Shown: in pieces, positions 34,320-46,752 of the stretch | Position numbering within the stretch: the stretch's first letter is position 1 | Layout of the letters: each line of letters opens with the position of its first letter | Source of the DNA: Sclerodactyla briareus | Taxonomy: Eukaryota; Echinodermata; Holothuroidea; Dendrochirotida; Sclerodactylidae | DNA length: 64,000 nt | Assembly (NCBI GenBank): GCA_026419785.1 | Contig: JAODTK010002599.1 | Location: 1 to 64,000 of the forward strand | Direction of reading: 5' to 3' | Made by a program: the position numbers and the translations under genes | The notes under the pieces: generated by a model | What the model saw: the letters and a program-made list of their open reading frames with translations, nothing else | Databases searched by the model: none | Told to the model about the DNA's origin: nothing

Positions 34320-35660
34320 ACTCGGCCTACAGTTGTCTGATGGATCATGGTGAACTTGGTCACAATGAGGGCCACAGTGAAGGGGCATCTGGGGTGTCAG
34401 GAATTTTGGGCCCAAGGCCCATTGTGTGTCACTAGGGCCCATCATGTGAAAACACGCAAAATGCTTCACCTACCAATTTTGATGCACAGTGTTGATGTTC
34501 AGTCATATAATGATGGTTCTAATAGCAGTAACTTAGGGGTGTTCAGGACTTTTGAGCCCAGGTCCGTTGGGCCCTAGGCCCTTTTATGAAAATGAAAATT
34601 ACACATAATGCGCGACCCGCAAATGGCTTCTCCTCCTACAAAATTTGAGCACAGTGTGATGTTCGGTAATAATGATGGCTAATAGCCCTACCTTCGGGGA
34701 GGTGTAGGAAATTTTTGGGCCCAAGGCCATGTGGGCCCTAAGGCCATCATGTGGAATCACAGCAAAATGATTCTTCTCCTACATATTTTAATGCACAGTG
34801 CTGATGTTCGGTCATAATGATGGTCTAATAGCCCTAACCTTCGGGGGGGTTCAGGAATTTTGGGCCCAAGGCTAATGTGGGCCCTAGGGCCCCATATGTG
34901 AATCACGCAAAATGCTTCTCCTTCCACGAATGTGATGACAGGCTGATGTTCGCATAATGATGTGTACTAGCCCGTACATCGGGGGTGTTCAGGAAAGTTT
35001 GGTCCACGGTTCCCACGTGGGGCCCATCATGTGAAATCACGCAAAATGCTTCTCTCTTACAAATTTTGATGCAACAGGGTGATGTTCGTGTCATCATGAT
35101 GGTCTATAGCCCGTACCTTCGGGGTTAGGAAAGGTTGGTCCGAGTTCCACTTGGGCCTATGGCCCATTTATGTGAAATTACACACAATACTGCTTGATGG
35201 ATCTTCTCTTACAAACTTCAATTGATTTCTTTAAAGTACAGTAATGGTCTCTTGGGTAGGGGCCATTGGGGTGTGTGAGAACTTTTGGCTCAAGGCACAG
35301 TGGTGGGCCCTAGGGCCCATCAGTGAAATCACGCAAAATGCCTTCTCCTCCTACAAATTTAGTGCACAGTGCTCAGTCCGGGTCATAATGCTGGCCTGAT
35401 GCCGTAACTTCAGGGTGTTCAGGAATTTTTGGTCCAGGTCCACTTGGGGCCCTAGGGCCCATCATGTGAAATCACGCAAAATGCGTCTCCTACAAATTTG
35501 GGGGCCAAGTACTGAGGTCAGGTATAATGATGCTCTAATAGCCGTCCCTTCGGGGTGTTCATAATTTTTGGTCCAAGGTGCCATTTGGGCCCTAGGGCCC
35601 ATTTATGAAATTACACACAATTGGTTCATTGAAAGCATCTCCTCTTACACGCTTAGTTGA
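34320..35660. repeat. ~145-bp tandem array rich in GGGCCC
   Basis: Nine or so units, each with GATGCACAGTG-TGATGTTC, (G)TCATAATGATGG, (A)TAGCC-TACCTTCGGGG, GTTCAGGAATTTTGGGCCCA, GGGCCCTAGGGCCCATCATG and AATCACGCAAAATGCTTCTC. The GGGCCCATCATGTGAAA-type anchor recurs near 34435, 34570, 34740, 34880, 35020, 35160, 35310, 35455 and 35595. It is non-coding. Confidence 0.9.
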
Positions 35661-37329
35661 TTTTCTTTACACTGAAATATAATTAAAATAATAAACTATA
35701 AAATACCTGGATAGTCACTATTGGAACTAGCCCCTACATCCTCTTTGCTCATTTGTTTTAACATGCACATGTATCCTCTACACATTCACTATTCACCCCA
35801 CATGTATTCCTGATAGAAAAATGCCAGTAGGCCTAATGATATACAAGTACAGGGTGAGCTTACTGGGGGGTTGGGCGCTCGCACACAACCCATGGTGGCG
35901 CTCCGCTTCAATAATATCCTTGTGCACACCTGTTGCCCACTCCCCCACGACGCGAAAATCGGTGTGACGCAATGGTAGGAAAAGAAAGGCCCCGCACTCT
36001 AAACTCCATGAACATTAAAAAACCTTAATCATACACCTACTCTTTCCTCGTACGGTATATCTATAAGACAGTAATTATTTTAAATCAGAGCCCTCCGCTG
36101 AACGTTTTCAATCATCTGAGTATTTTTCGCGAAGTAGAGGAGAAGTTATATTTGTCATCGCTCAACCACGCATCATCATGATCAAATTTGATGCCCTGGT
36201 AAAGTATATAGTCATTGTAATGATTGTTTGACTTTTGGTTACTGTTCTATTTATTACTAAAGAAATTTCCCTGACAGTTCAGCCGAGACAAGTGCGGAAT
36301 TCCAAAATTTAAATTTATGAGTCACGGGGTTTTTCGTCTATAATAGAAAACATTTACCTCTGAAAATTGTAACAAGTGAACTATGCTTATCATCCAAATT
36401 TCAACCATCCTGATCTGGGGTGGGAGGACACTGGGTTTACTTGTGAACAAATGATAACATCTGTAGAATCTAGATTTACCTTGAGACAAAGATGAACATT
36501 GAGTTATAGCAAATAAAACACAATCAAATACATCGCCCTGTCTACACCGAATATAAACACTATATAACACGCACGGGTTGAGTATCGTAGTAATTTTCCC
36601 GACCACTTGAAGGTGAGGGTTTTTTACAATATATATGATCGACGTCACCAAATCTGAGTCATCATTCTGTTAGCGCGATTTCCAACCCAGCGATCGATAT
36701 TGTTCGGTCTCGACCAATTGCGATTCGTCCAGAATTATTCTTGTTGGACGATTATTATTATTTTTTGGGGGCGGACCAGCCCCATTATTAGCGGGGGTTG
36801 TTTTGCGAAAACAATTTTGACTCCTCAATAAATGTAACAAAGGTATGGGACCAGAAATCAGGTATATTCGGATGATTTTTCACTGTTACGATTTGAAAGA
36901 GTATTATATGCCAATTAAAATCAGTTTCGGTGCAGATTGGAATGCCCTTGGTCGTGAGGCACGCAACGGCAGCCGTCGATTTAGACAGGGGTGTTGGAAC
37001 ATTTATCATTTTAAGTCCATCTGCAGCAAAGATCATATTGTCTGTTATCGTCAGGAGATGAACACCCTATAAGTGTTCTTCCTCCTATGTGGAAATACAA
37101 AGAAGGATCTAGGAGCTACCCTATCAAAAGACAGGATCCATTGCAGACACGTATTCATTGAACTAATTGTTCCGAGAAGCGGAATTAGTATTAAAAACTA
37201 GTCTTATATCAACAATATTGACAATAACAGCCCTCGTTACGGACTTTGGCGTGTTTGTCAAAAATGGAATAGCGCCCCATAAGCACCCTCTCCTTTCGTT
37301 TCGCTAGTTCTGTTTTGCCCTCGAATATC
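35661..37329. other. No gene recognised
   Basis: Frames at 36322-36651 (minus) and 36788-37072 (both strands) are open but overlap and show no domain. Nothing else is supported. Confidence 0.35.
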
Positions 37330-37960
37330 AGCACGTGTAGGTGTTGTCCCATAAGAGCACAATAATTCCTGTTGCTGGTGGGGCAGGACAGGAGTCATCT
37401 GAGGTCAGCAGGAGATCGAATTCCCGAAATATCCGGAACATGATTAAATCAGAAGGTGTGGTATGATCCAGTTGAAATTTCGCGCGTAGCTTCCTCGTCA
37501 GAGTAAGAAACAATTGTTTCTGATGTATGGAAACCGATCAGGGAGTCCATTTTGTCAAACCCCTGGACCCGGATAACCAACATACTCAACAATCCTACAT
37601 CGTGCAGAACGATTTTGTGGTGGCAAATTTCAGCTTGTAACATGATAACTCAAACCTGTCTCCCCCTTGTCCAGGGGAGTGAAGCTCATACTTGATATGG
37701 GGTGCGCCCTATGCGTGTACTTACCTTTTGTTTGGTTCAGGTGATGAGAGGTCACACAGAGGTCAAAGTTGAAAATGTTGTAAACACGATAAAATCAGAA
37801 TTGGCATGGGTCTGATCAAGATGAAATATAATTAGTGTTGGTGGTTCTCTCATCGAGAGCACGGGAAAACCCTTATGTTTTTTCAAGAGGTGTCATTTTT
37901 TGTGGAAAATGGGGAAATTTGAGAGAAATGCAGATGTTGCACATACGACATAATGAGATG
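37330..37960. repeat. Two dispersed units of the AGGTCA-type ~315-bp repeat
   Basis: TCATCTGAGGTCAGCAGGAG, then ACATGATTAAATCAGAAGGT and AGCTTGTAACATGATAACTC, GAAGCTCATACTTGATATGG, then a second round with GAGGTCACACAGAGGTCAAA and ACACGATAAAATCAGAATTG. The order matches the array at 8150-9790. Confidence 0.7.
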
Positions 37961-40899
37961 TTACAAATTCCTATTTGTCATTGTCATTAGTTATTGCGTG
38001 TCACTTGATCATCCATTAAATGTTCTATGGCCAGCTAATTAAGACAGATAGATGCCTGTGCTAGTAGCGGAAAACCTCATGAGGCTGCGTGAGTTCTAGT
38101 CTGTGCACTGGAATGAGGTTATTTTATATATATAAACTTATTCTAGCAGGCATTTGATGGGTTATAGGGCGGACCATGAAGGATATAGAATATTACTTGC
38201 TTTATTCTATTACATAGATTCATTAAATGGAGGTGCACGACGGGAACGAAAAACCGAAGAGATGATATTCTCTACTCGTATAAGGTACGTGTTAGGACAA
38301 TGAATCTGGACGACTGTGGAGGTCCTGCCTGTGCGATTGTGTATGTGGTTCCCACCGGAGGGACAGCTCGCCTGCCACAGCTAATCAACACAGAACTAGC
38401 AATAACTGTACGGAATGCTTAGGACGCCAACATCTGCCGAAAGGGCTAACCTCGCCTCAACAGGAGTCGTTGCCCTAATTACCTAGAGCTAGGCATATTG
38501 CAGTTCAGTCGTGAACTGTGCCGGAAGAGAGTCACTGTTGGTCACCATTTAGCACCTGGGGGCTGGGCCATATTAGGAGAAGACACGAATATCATAGAAT
38601 TTTGCAGATCATCTATCATTGGTCGGGAACTACATGTCAATACCCAGGTCTCGACATGGCCAAGGGAATTTTCCTTGCAACGTACGTCCTTTATGAGGTT
38701 TATATATAGGTACTTAACTGGCAAGAGAAACCGAATCGGGTTTTCCAGCTCTGCCTGCAAGCCAAAGTGCATGGCTTTGATTTTTGTTTGACGACCAAAT
38801 ATTTTGGCTTGCCCGCACCGTCGTGTCAGCCTCACCATTTGACGCACGGAACCACCATTATTGTCCGATGTATAAAGTTATCCAAAGGGGCCCACCCAAG
38901 CCCGACAAAAGGCCGGAGGCTGACGTAAGACCATATCGGTGAATAATACAATTCTCAGCCGATACAGTCGGTGGTCCGTGCCATTATTATCCCCAAAAAA
39001 ACTTAACCGTAATATTTTGCTACTTGAACGAGGACACATGGCGACCAGCCTCTTGTTTAGCGGTCGGCTCGCCGCGAGTGATTCGCTCGCGCGACGATGA
39101 TGGGGGGCGTGTGGCGGAATCTGCGTTGGTATGACCACGATTTCGGATTTTATACAATCTTATCTGGTGATATGGGATGTTTATTAATACCATTCCAGTG
39201 GCTATGATAAGTTAGGGACTGTAGGTTGGAATAAATGTTCTAATCGAGTTGTTTAAGTGAATAAAATGTAAATGAATTGGCAGAATGGGCAGAACAGGAA
39301 AAAAGCAGTGACCTAGACGTCTGCGGGTAATGTACATTCCGTTCATTCCGTGAAAAAGCCGGGGGATATACTAAATGGCTCTGGTAATGCAAAAAAAGGC
39401 GTCCGCTCCTTCTCAGTCGAACAGTGTCGTGAAAAGTTATGGCACGCCATGCAAGCCCAGTTCATGCAACACAAATTGGGCAAAAACATTTCTCTCGCTT
39501 GGGAAGGCTGACTAACTTCACCCATGATAGGATCACCTGAGATGTGCCCAGGTGTAAGGGTAGTGGGTGGAACGCCTTGGTCGTCAGTCATATAACGTAC
39601 ACTACAGTAACAAGATAAATACTGAACACATCCCATGAGCCCTCACACGCGGACACTCCCACATTAAGTTGGATTTTTTCCAGTTCGGAATTTTTGAACA
39701 GTTTTTGTTCACCACCTCATCAGTGGACCCTCCCTCATGTTATATCGCTATCACGAATTAAACTTGGGGGGACCGGATCCCGCTGGTCTCGCAGACTGAG
39801 TAAACATGACTGAAGGGAACCACGGCGGACCCCTGTATCTCTGGTAGGAGGGGCGAGGAGCTCGGGGTGCAGATGCCCCCCCAATATTTGAGCAGATCCG
39901 ACGCCCCCTATCATAGTGGATCGAAAAAAATGTGGACTCGGTCGGGGCTTCGTTCTGGAATCGTCTCCAATTAACCCCTTTCCCTGTTCAGAGTGTTATT
40001 TGGGGCCTGTGAGGATCCCAAACAAAATCAGGGGCCGTTATTTGATACTGCGTTTTTTATCAGCACAATAGGCCGGAATCCATGCTGCACATGATTATAT
40101 GATTCAGAAATAAACTGCACTCTCAGTAAATCGTATAAACATGTCGGGGAGTAAAACTTATAACTCAAAACCAGGGTTTGTGACCATAAGATTAGTCAAC
40201 CAGAATGCAGTTTGTTCAAAACATTGTAGGCCTTATTCCATAGTGGGACATGCAGCGTGCTTGTTAAATGTCACCTATAGGTACCTGCCTTTCATATTGC
40301 CATTAAACCCTGAGAGATTCAACCTATTCCTTTTATCAACGGATATGCGCAAAATGTGATGCGCGGATGGAATGAAAAAAACGTTTGTTGTCCGGAGAGA
40401 TATATTGTTTAGTAAGGCCTTATGTAGTCTATAGGCGGCTAGCCTCTTTTATTTTTCCAGGTGACCCTAGATTCACCAGGTTCCTCCCAGTTATTACAAC
40501 GACGGCGTGAGGCCCATATCTGTACCAGTAATTAAATTAGGTGAGGACTCCTACTTGTCTCGGTCTAGAATGTCCTCACCGATGAATATGATTCAATTAT
40601 ATAACCAGGATTCACTTTAAAACGAACATTCAACACACGCTATAAGTATTGCTGGTATCGAGGACTTTCAGCAAAGTATCCTTCCGAACTCATGTTCACT
40701 TATTCCGACTCTATAATCGAATTTAAGCGGCAAAATGAGAATTAGTAAAGCCAAAAAGAAAAATTTAGTTATTACCATAGAATGTTGCTGCATTACTGTT
40801 TTTGCACCAGTGTTATATCTATTTACTTCCGAAAATTGCAATTTCCTCCAAAAGAAGAGGGAGGCTCGCTTCCGGCCCACCCTCAGTTGGCACCATACT
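37961..40899. other. No gene recognised
   Basis: Frames at 38498-38847 overlap on both strands and lack domains. CCCCCAATATTTGAGC near 39880 is the inverse of the motif at 32856. No gene is supported. Confidence 0.35.
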
Positions 40900-41200
40900 C
40901 CACACCTTCTTAGAAGCGTGGCTGCTAATTGTTTGGCTAAGGGTCGAGGCTTGTAACCCGAGGTTGTCGGTTCGAGCCCGCCACGTTGTACTCTCGAGCA
41001 AGGTACGACCCGCTGGTTTCCCCCACACAGGGTACAAATGGGGGACCGGTGAGGTATCAGACACAAACCGGTGCTGATGAGAAGCTGACGCCTATATATC
41101 TCTCCGGATGGACGGACCGTGCGTGGACTGGTTCCTGTGATCGGGGTAATGTTTGTAAAGCGCTTTGAGCACCTCAGTTCGAAAAACGCTATATAAAGAA
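40900..41200 (+). mobile_element. tRNA-derived SINE
   Basis: A complete-looking SINE of about 290 bp. The head (40918-40984) has an A-box-like TAATTGTTTGGCTAAGGG and an exact-looking B box, GGTTCGAGCCC (40969-40979), which would serve as an internal RNA polymerase III promoter. The middle has CTCGAGCAAGGTAC and GGGTACAAATGGGGACCGG, resembling a central domain shared by SINEs of many animals (I recall it as Nin-DC, unchecked). The tail AAAGCGCTTTGAGCACC and ACGCTATATAAAG (41157-41197) ends in an A-rich stretch. It encodes no protein and would depend on a LINE partner for movement. Confidence 0.8.
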
Positions 41201-41399
41201 ATGGACATTAAGCATAGTATTATACTGACAAATTCCTGCTAGGCGACTGTGTACGAGAGTGAGCGTCAAAAATAGCAGTTGATGGACGGTATGACGGATG
41301 TACAGTTGAAGAGATTGTGTTTTACCACCTTCCAGACCTAAAACAGGCAGACAAGGCGTATTTTTTTTGTTATGACACAGATCACATAGACCTATAATG
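41201..41399. other. Spacer between SINE and reverse transcriptase remnant
   Basis: No gene or repeat is recognised, apart from a short T-run near 41360. Confidence 0.4.
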
Positions 41400-43320
41400 A
41401 CGGTTCAGGCAATCTTGTTGTGGCATGAATGCTCTTGTCCCACCTTCTCTCAAACCAGGACGGCTCCAGAGTTCTCCAAAAAAGGGTTTTCACAGCAGAA
41501 TGCAAGCAAGCGGTTCAACAGAAGAACGAATCGTCAATGCTTGGTAGGTATGGTTTCGACACTGACCCCTGCTCCAGGGTCATTGACCAGTCTAAACAAT
41601 CCGTTGTAGACGAGGTTTCATGATTCACATCTGCACTCCAACCCCAAACTTCATTCGGTCCTGGCGAAGTCTGTCACCTCTAAAATCCTGGTCCATTCTT
41701 CTTTTCTAACATTGCAGAAACTTTTGACGGGCTCTGTCAGCAGACACTCAGTCAAGGGCCTCCGTCTATCTTCCCAGTCCGTAGAGTACGGAAAATTCTT
41801 CGCAGTCTCAATCATAGGAAGTCCAGTGGACCTGATATGTTCCTGCTTAAGGGCATTGTGCTCCTGAACTTTCTCCCATCCCCAACAAGCTTTCAAAAAC
41901 TGTCTTACTCTTCTAGCATCTTTCCTACTTCCTGCATGACGCTAGTCCAGTGTCCACCGTACCCAAAGAAGGGGGAAAGTCCATTCTTCTAAACTACCGC
42001 CATAGCACTCACTTTCTCAGTGTTAAGGTAATGAATCAGTCATCACTGAGGAACTTTTGGTCTTCCTTGATACATCATCTTCTCTGCTTTCCGACCATCA
42101 GTATGGTTTTCGCAAAACAGAGTCAACTGGTGACCGCCTAGCTTATGCCACTCGTATCTGGTCAACTTTCTTGAACCTATCTAGAGAGAGTCGGGTAATT
42201 GCTCTTGACATATCTGAAGCCTTTGATCGTGTCTGGCATCATGGACTCATTGCCAAACTTCATAAATTTGGTCCTCCACTCTTCTCTGATCTGCTGGATC
42301 CCTGATCGGTCGATTGCTGTTCGGACATCCCATCGATGAGGGAGTGCCCCGAGGATCTGTCATCTCTCCAATCTTGTTTCCTCTCTTCATCAATGACCTT
42401 CTCGATACCGTCTCCTGCCCAGTTTTCTCTTTTTGCTGTTGACACAAGCTTGTCGACTGTTTCAATCACCCTTCTAATTGCCTCACCAAGCGCCGGCAAA
42501 CTGCTGACCTTCTTAATCAAAACTTCTCTATAACCTAGTGGGTTGTGATAATCTGGTCAAGTTCAATTCCAGGAAGACTGGAGAGCTCATCATCTCTCGA
42601 AGCGTGACAAAACTGTTCCCAGCATTTCTTTTGAAGGTCCGACCTTGGATTTTCAGACTCTATAGTTCTTCTTGACATGCGTCTGACTCCTGATTTCAGC
42701 TGAAAATCCCTATTGCATATATTGCCACGCGGGCCTCAAGAAACGATTCCTTTTCCGCTCTCGAAACCACTTTGGGCCTGTTCATCTGTTGCAGCTCTAT
42801 AAAGCACATATTCGCCCCCAGCTAGACTACTGTTCTCACGTTTGGGGAGGAGCCCCTCCGACAGTCGTTGAAAGCCTCGATAAGATACAGTCCAAGGCTA
42901 TGAGACTCATTGGAGATGACTCTCTGACTACTTCTCTGCAAAGTCTTGCGCACCGTAGATGTGTCGCAGCTCTCTCCCTTTTCTATCGCTACATTCTTGG
43001 GCATTGCTCCTCCGAGGTGAGCTCTATTATGCCCCACCCTTCATCCCATCCCGGGTAACTCGGCTGGCAAGCAGCATGCACGATATATCGTTTGCATTCC
43101 TGCAGCTCGCTCTGTTTCTCATTCTTCCTCGCCTCATTGGTCGTCGGAACCTCCCGCCTTTGGAATGCTTTGCCATCTGTCTGCTTTCCCTCTTCTTACA
43201 ACCTTCAGCTTTTTCAAGTCTAGAATCAACATGCTGTCTCTCACTACTCTTTTATAGCTCTTTCATCCCTTCTTTAAGCGGGCCTCGTCATAGGTTAAAC
43301 CTTTGACGTCTTGCGCAATA
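41400..43320 (+). pseudogene. Jockey-like non-LTR retrotransposon, reverse transcriptase remnant
   Basis: Fragments of one polymerase follow each other on the plus strand in shifting frames. In order: a linker (SKRFNRRTNRQ); a VPKEGGKSILLNYR-like finger region (about 41950-41995); LLSDHQYGFRK, ESTGDRLAYATRIW and ALDISEAFDRVWHHGL with the first catalytic Asp kept; GVPRGSVISPILF and FINDLL (42341-42403); and FAVDT (42432-42446), where FADDT is expected, so the key Asp reads Val. The C-terminal domain follows (42789-43058) with HIRPQLDYCSHVWGG and KIQSKAMRLIGD, then ALSLFYRYILGHC, and a last frame with FIPSRVTRLAS. The family is common in crustaceans and other invertebrates. There is no endonuclease, and at least four frame changes. 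The copy is inactive. Confidence 0.9.
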
Positions 43321-43436
43321 AAATAGCAAAGACGAAAAAGGTGCATACGAGCACTGGCTGATGGGGGCAGTGATTGTTCAATAACGGAGTAGTCAGGTAG
43401 TAAGATTCCTCTATATTTGCGTCTCCTTGATCGTAT

Positions 43437-44420
43437 TATCAATACAACTTCTTCTCCTTCTCCTCCTTCCTTCTTCTCTTCCTCGTCCTTCTTCTCTTCC
43501 TCCTCCTCTTCATTTTCTCTTTCTACTTCTTCTTCTTCTTACATGCTTATTCTTCTTCTTCCATGAATCTTCTTCCATGCCTCTTCTTCATCCATGCTTC
43601 TTCTTCTTCTACACCTTTTTTTTCATGCTCTACTCTTCTTCTTCTTCTTCCATGAATCTTCTTCCATGCCTCTTCTTCTTCTTCTTCTTCTTCTTCTTCT
43701 TCATGTTTCTTCTTCTTACATGCTTATTCTTCTTCTTCCATGCTCTACTTCTTCTTCCTCCTTGCTCCTTCTTCCATGCTTCTCCTTCATGCTTTTCATC
43801 TTCCATGCTTTTTTCTGCTTCTCCGTCCATGGCTCTCCTTCTTCTTCTATCACGCACTACCTCATCTTCTCCCATGCGTCTTCTTCAGCCATGCTTCTTC
43901 TGCATCCATGCTTCTTCTTCATCCATGATTCTTTTTCCATACCTCTTCTTCATCCATGCCTCTTCTTCTTCTTCTTCATGCTTCATCCTCACCCATGCTT
44001 CTTCTTCATCCATGCTTCTTCTTCATCCATGCCTCTTCTTCATCCATGCTTCTTTTTCCATGCCTCTTCTTCATCCATGCTTCTTTTTCCATGCCTCTTC
44101 TTCATCCATGCCTCTTCTTCATCCATGCCTCTTCTTCTTCTTCTTCAACTTCACCCATGCTTCTTCTTCATCCATGCTTCTTCTTCATCCATGCTTCTTC
44201 TTCATCCATGCTTCTTTTTCCATGCCTCTTCTTCATCCATGCTTCTTCTTCATCCATGCTTCTTCTTCATCCATGCCTCTTCTTCATCCATGCCTCTTCT
44301 TCTTCTTCATGCTCATCTTCACCCATGCTTCTTCTTCATCCATGCCTCTTCTTCATCCATGCTTCTCTTCATCCATGCTACTTCTTCATCCATGCTTCTT
44401 CTTCGTCCATGCTTATTTTT
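43437..44420. repeat. Pyrimidine-rich (CTT)n / TTCATCCATGCTTC minisatellite
   Basis: Nearly 1 kb of CTTCTT runs that grade into an imperfect 18-bp unit, TTCTTCATCCATGC(T/C)TC. The plus strand reads through as a long frame of Ser, Leu, Phe, His and Pro, which only reflects the repeat. Homopurine/homopyrimidine mirror tracts such as 43660-43712 can adopt triplex structures. Confidence 0.95.
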
Positions 44421-46722
44421 CTTCCTTGGCTCTGCCCCCCGAACTTCACATCCATCTGTCTTAGCGCCATTTTCATCTGATCCGCTGCAGTCTCTTAGCT
44501 TGGGAAATACTCGACATACACACCTTCCAGCTGATCACTTCCAATGGATATGACACATTTCATTAGTCATTGCGACGGTCAGCGGAGTCAACTTCAAGTT
44601 AGTGGAGACAACCGCAGGATCAATTATAGAGTGGCTAATAGAATACTGGGAAAACTAATGTGTCAGTCCAAGCTCTCATTAAAAAAATCGTCCCATGGAG
44701 TTTGTACATGAATATTGGGCAAGACAAAAAATCCCATTATGCAAATTATAACTGGTTGCTGTAATTAGTATGGTTTGAATATACTTTTCAGTATTCCTTC
44801 ATGTGATAATCCACTTTTATATGTTTAGTGTGATAATAACACAATTGTTATGCCCACAATTAAGTAAACACAGTTGTCCTCGGAATAATAGATTCAGGCG
44901 CACTTTGCGGAAGTGCACGTATACATAGAACAGAAATTACTCTTCTGACTGTTTGAGACAAATACTACTCCGTGGACTTAGGGCCCAGTCGATAAAATTT
45001 ATCGTAGGACTGCACGTGTGTCAAATGCATCACATGTGATAGACTTGAATGAACATTTTCGCTCTGCTATGTAATATATTTAGCTTACGTATCCGACCAA
45101 CACCAGCAGTCTGACAAATAATCGACCATATTTCATTCCTCCTCCTCGAATATATTTTTTCTCATATTTTCTGGAGAGGTTTCTGTAATCTCTCGGGCTT
45201 GCCGCCAAAAGGGTGTAAACCACGATGGATAAGTATTGACCTTTATAGATTATAATATTTTTAGGAACCGCTCTCCTCTTTTCTTGCGGAACAGTAATCG
45301 AATACGCACGGCTTTGTCTGGATACCTTCCGAATAGCGCAAGAACGCGCAAAGCTCAGAACAGAGTGGCATCTAAACATTTCGAGCTGTTTAGGTGATCA
45401 AGCGCCTACGAAATCCCATGACAGACAATCGGAGAAACGTGCTATTCCAGGTGTTACCCCAACCAAAATGTGTACATCGGTAAGAGCCCCCCCCGTTTGT
45501 CAAAAATTCTTAACCCTTTGTCGGCCCCTTTACGGTCGAATCTAAGATTGTCCAAGGTCACGGTTTCTATTGGATTCTCCCTTTGTTTGCAAAGTTTTTA
45601 CAATATATCAGATTCATTTTGGGATAGGGTATATCAACTATTGGCAAAGTCTCTGCGTTACAATCGAAAGGTACATGCCTACATGACCCAAAAAGACCAA
45701 AGCCCCGAGAAACGATGGCGTACTGAAGGGTGCCGTCGGAGTGAAACGACAAGAAGTGCATGCGTGGTTTGTTCCGGGTGTTACAAGTCACGGATGATCA
45801 GGTCAATCTCATGTAAAAGCTCATCCTTTGAGCATGTTTTCCGACATGAGAAAGCACTGGATAAGCACCGGATATTATGATTTGACGTTTGGGATGCTCA
45901 CCCGCAACGAAAATACATTAGTTTACGTAAGGGCCTAATTATTTCTCGGATCAGGTTACCTGACCTCAATTTACAGCATAAGTAATGAGCACAGCTAGCT
46001 ACCAGGCGAGGCCATCGTTGGACGATGGTATGATGTCGATGTATAAGAATGTCGTAAACTCATCCCCGGCCAGACGGCCGCCTGTAACTATTTACGACGA
46101 ATGCCTTGTTAACCTTCGAGCGGAAGGGACCGGTGCTCGATGAGGACTCATCGAGGCGCATCTGGAAATGATCGACAAATAAATGTCACAGTTACACGGA
46201 AATGTGTCATAATATCAATCATAAGTCGTCTTCTCGCATACACAAGGAGTGTGCATTGCATCGAGTAGGATTAGCGAGTATGTGGCTCAGAGGGGTGGAC
46301 TCTGACTAAAGCAAATGAGAACCGGCTGCTTGTGCTGATATTGGATCTGGAGACGAACCGATGATGAAAGTCAGCGGAACGAGAAAATGACAAACGGGAG
46401 CATCTTCTCTCATAACTCAGAGTAAAAAAAAAACAGTTGCTTGTAGAACTACTTAGCAGGAAGTTCACTTACCTTGGTCAATTCTCAGCGGAAGTGGTAA
46501 GTAAACTCAACACTTCCATCAAACTATGAGGTGAAGAACGAAGGAAAGAGAAGGTCGAACGCCAAGGAAGCATAGTATGACACCACCTCATTCAGGGAAG
46601 GGGGGAAAACAAGGTGGTTTAGCCTCGTTGAAGCCAACGTCCATCCATAACAGAGCTGCTTTGGAATAAGATGACAAGAAAATGCGTCCAAGTGGCAGCC
46701 AATCGTCAGTACTGACGGCGGC
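44421..46722. other. No gene recognised
   Basis: Low-complexity-free, AT-rich sequence. Frames at 45080-45379 (minus) and 45470-45880 (plus, 136 codons) have no domain I can name and no matching splice sites. Confidence 0.35.
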
Positions 46723-46752
46723 CGAAGAAGAAGAAGAAGAAGAAGAAGAGGA
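46723..46752. repeat. (GAA)n microsatellite
   Basis: Eight to nine GAA units ending in GAGGAAG. Confidence 0.9.

Noticed and set aside
34320-35660. Possible protein-coding repeats in the GGGCCC array
   Set aside because: No frame stays open across units because unit lengths vary by non-multiples of three.
43860-44420. Regularly spaced direct repeats resembling a CRISPR array
   Set aside because: The spacers are themselves CTT-rich variants of the repeat, the period is about 18 bp, and there is no cas gene. It is a eukaryotic minisatellite.
43427-44464. 345-codon plus-strand frame, the longest in the window, with overlapping 319- and 174-codon frames
   Set aside because: All are translations of the CTT/TTCATCCATGC minisatellite and consist of Ser, Leu, Phe, His and Pro repeats. 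Several frames are open at once, as expected for a repeat without stops.
45470-45880. 136-codon plus-strand frame
   Set aside because: It has no domain and overlaps a minus-strand frame. The composition is ordinary for random AT-rich sequence, and there are no convincing splice borders.
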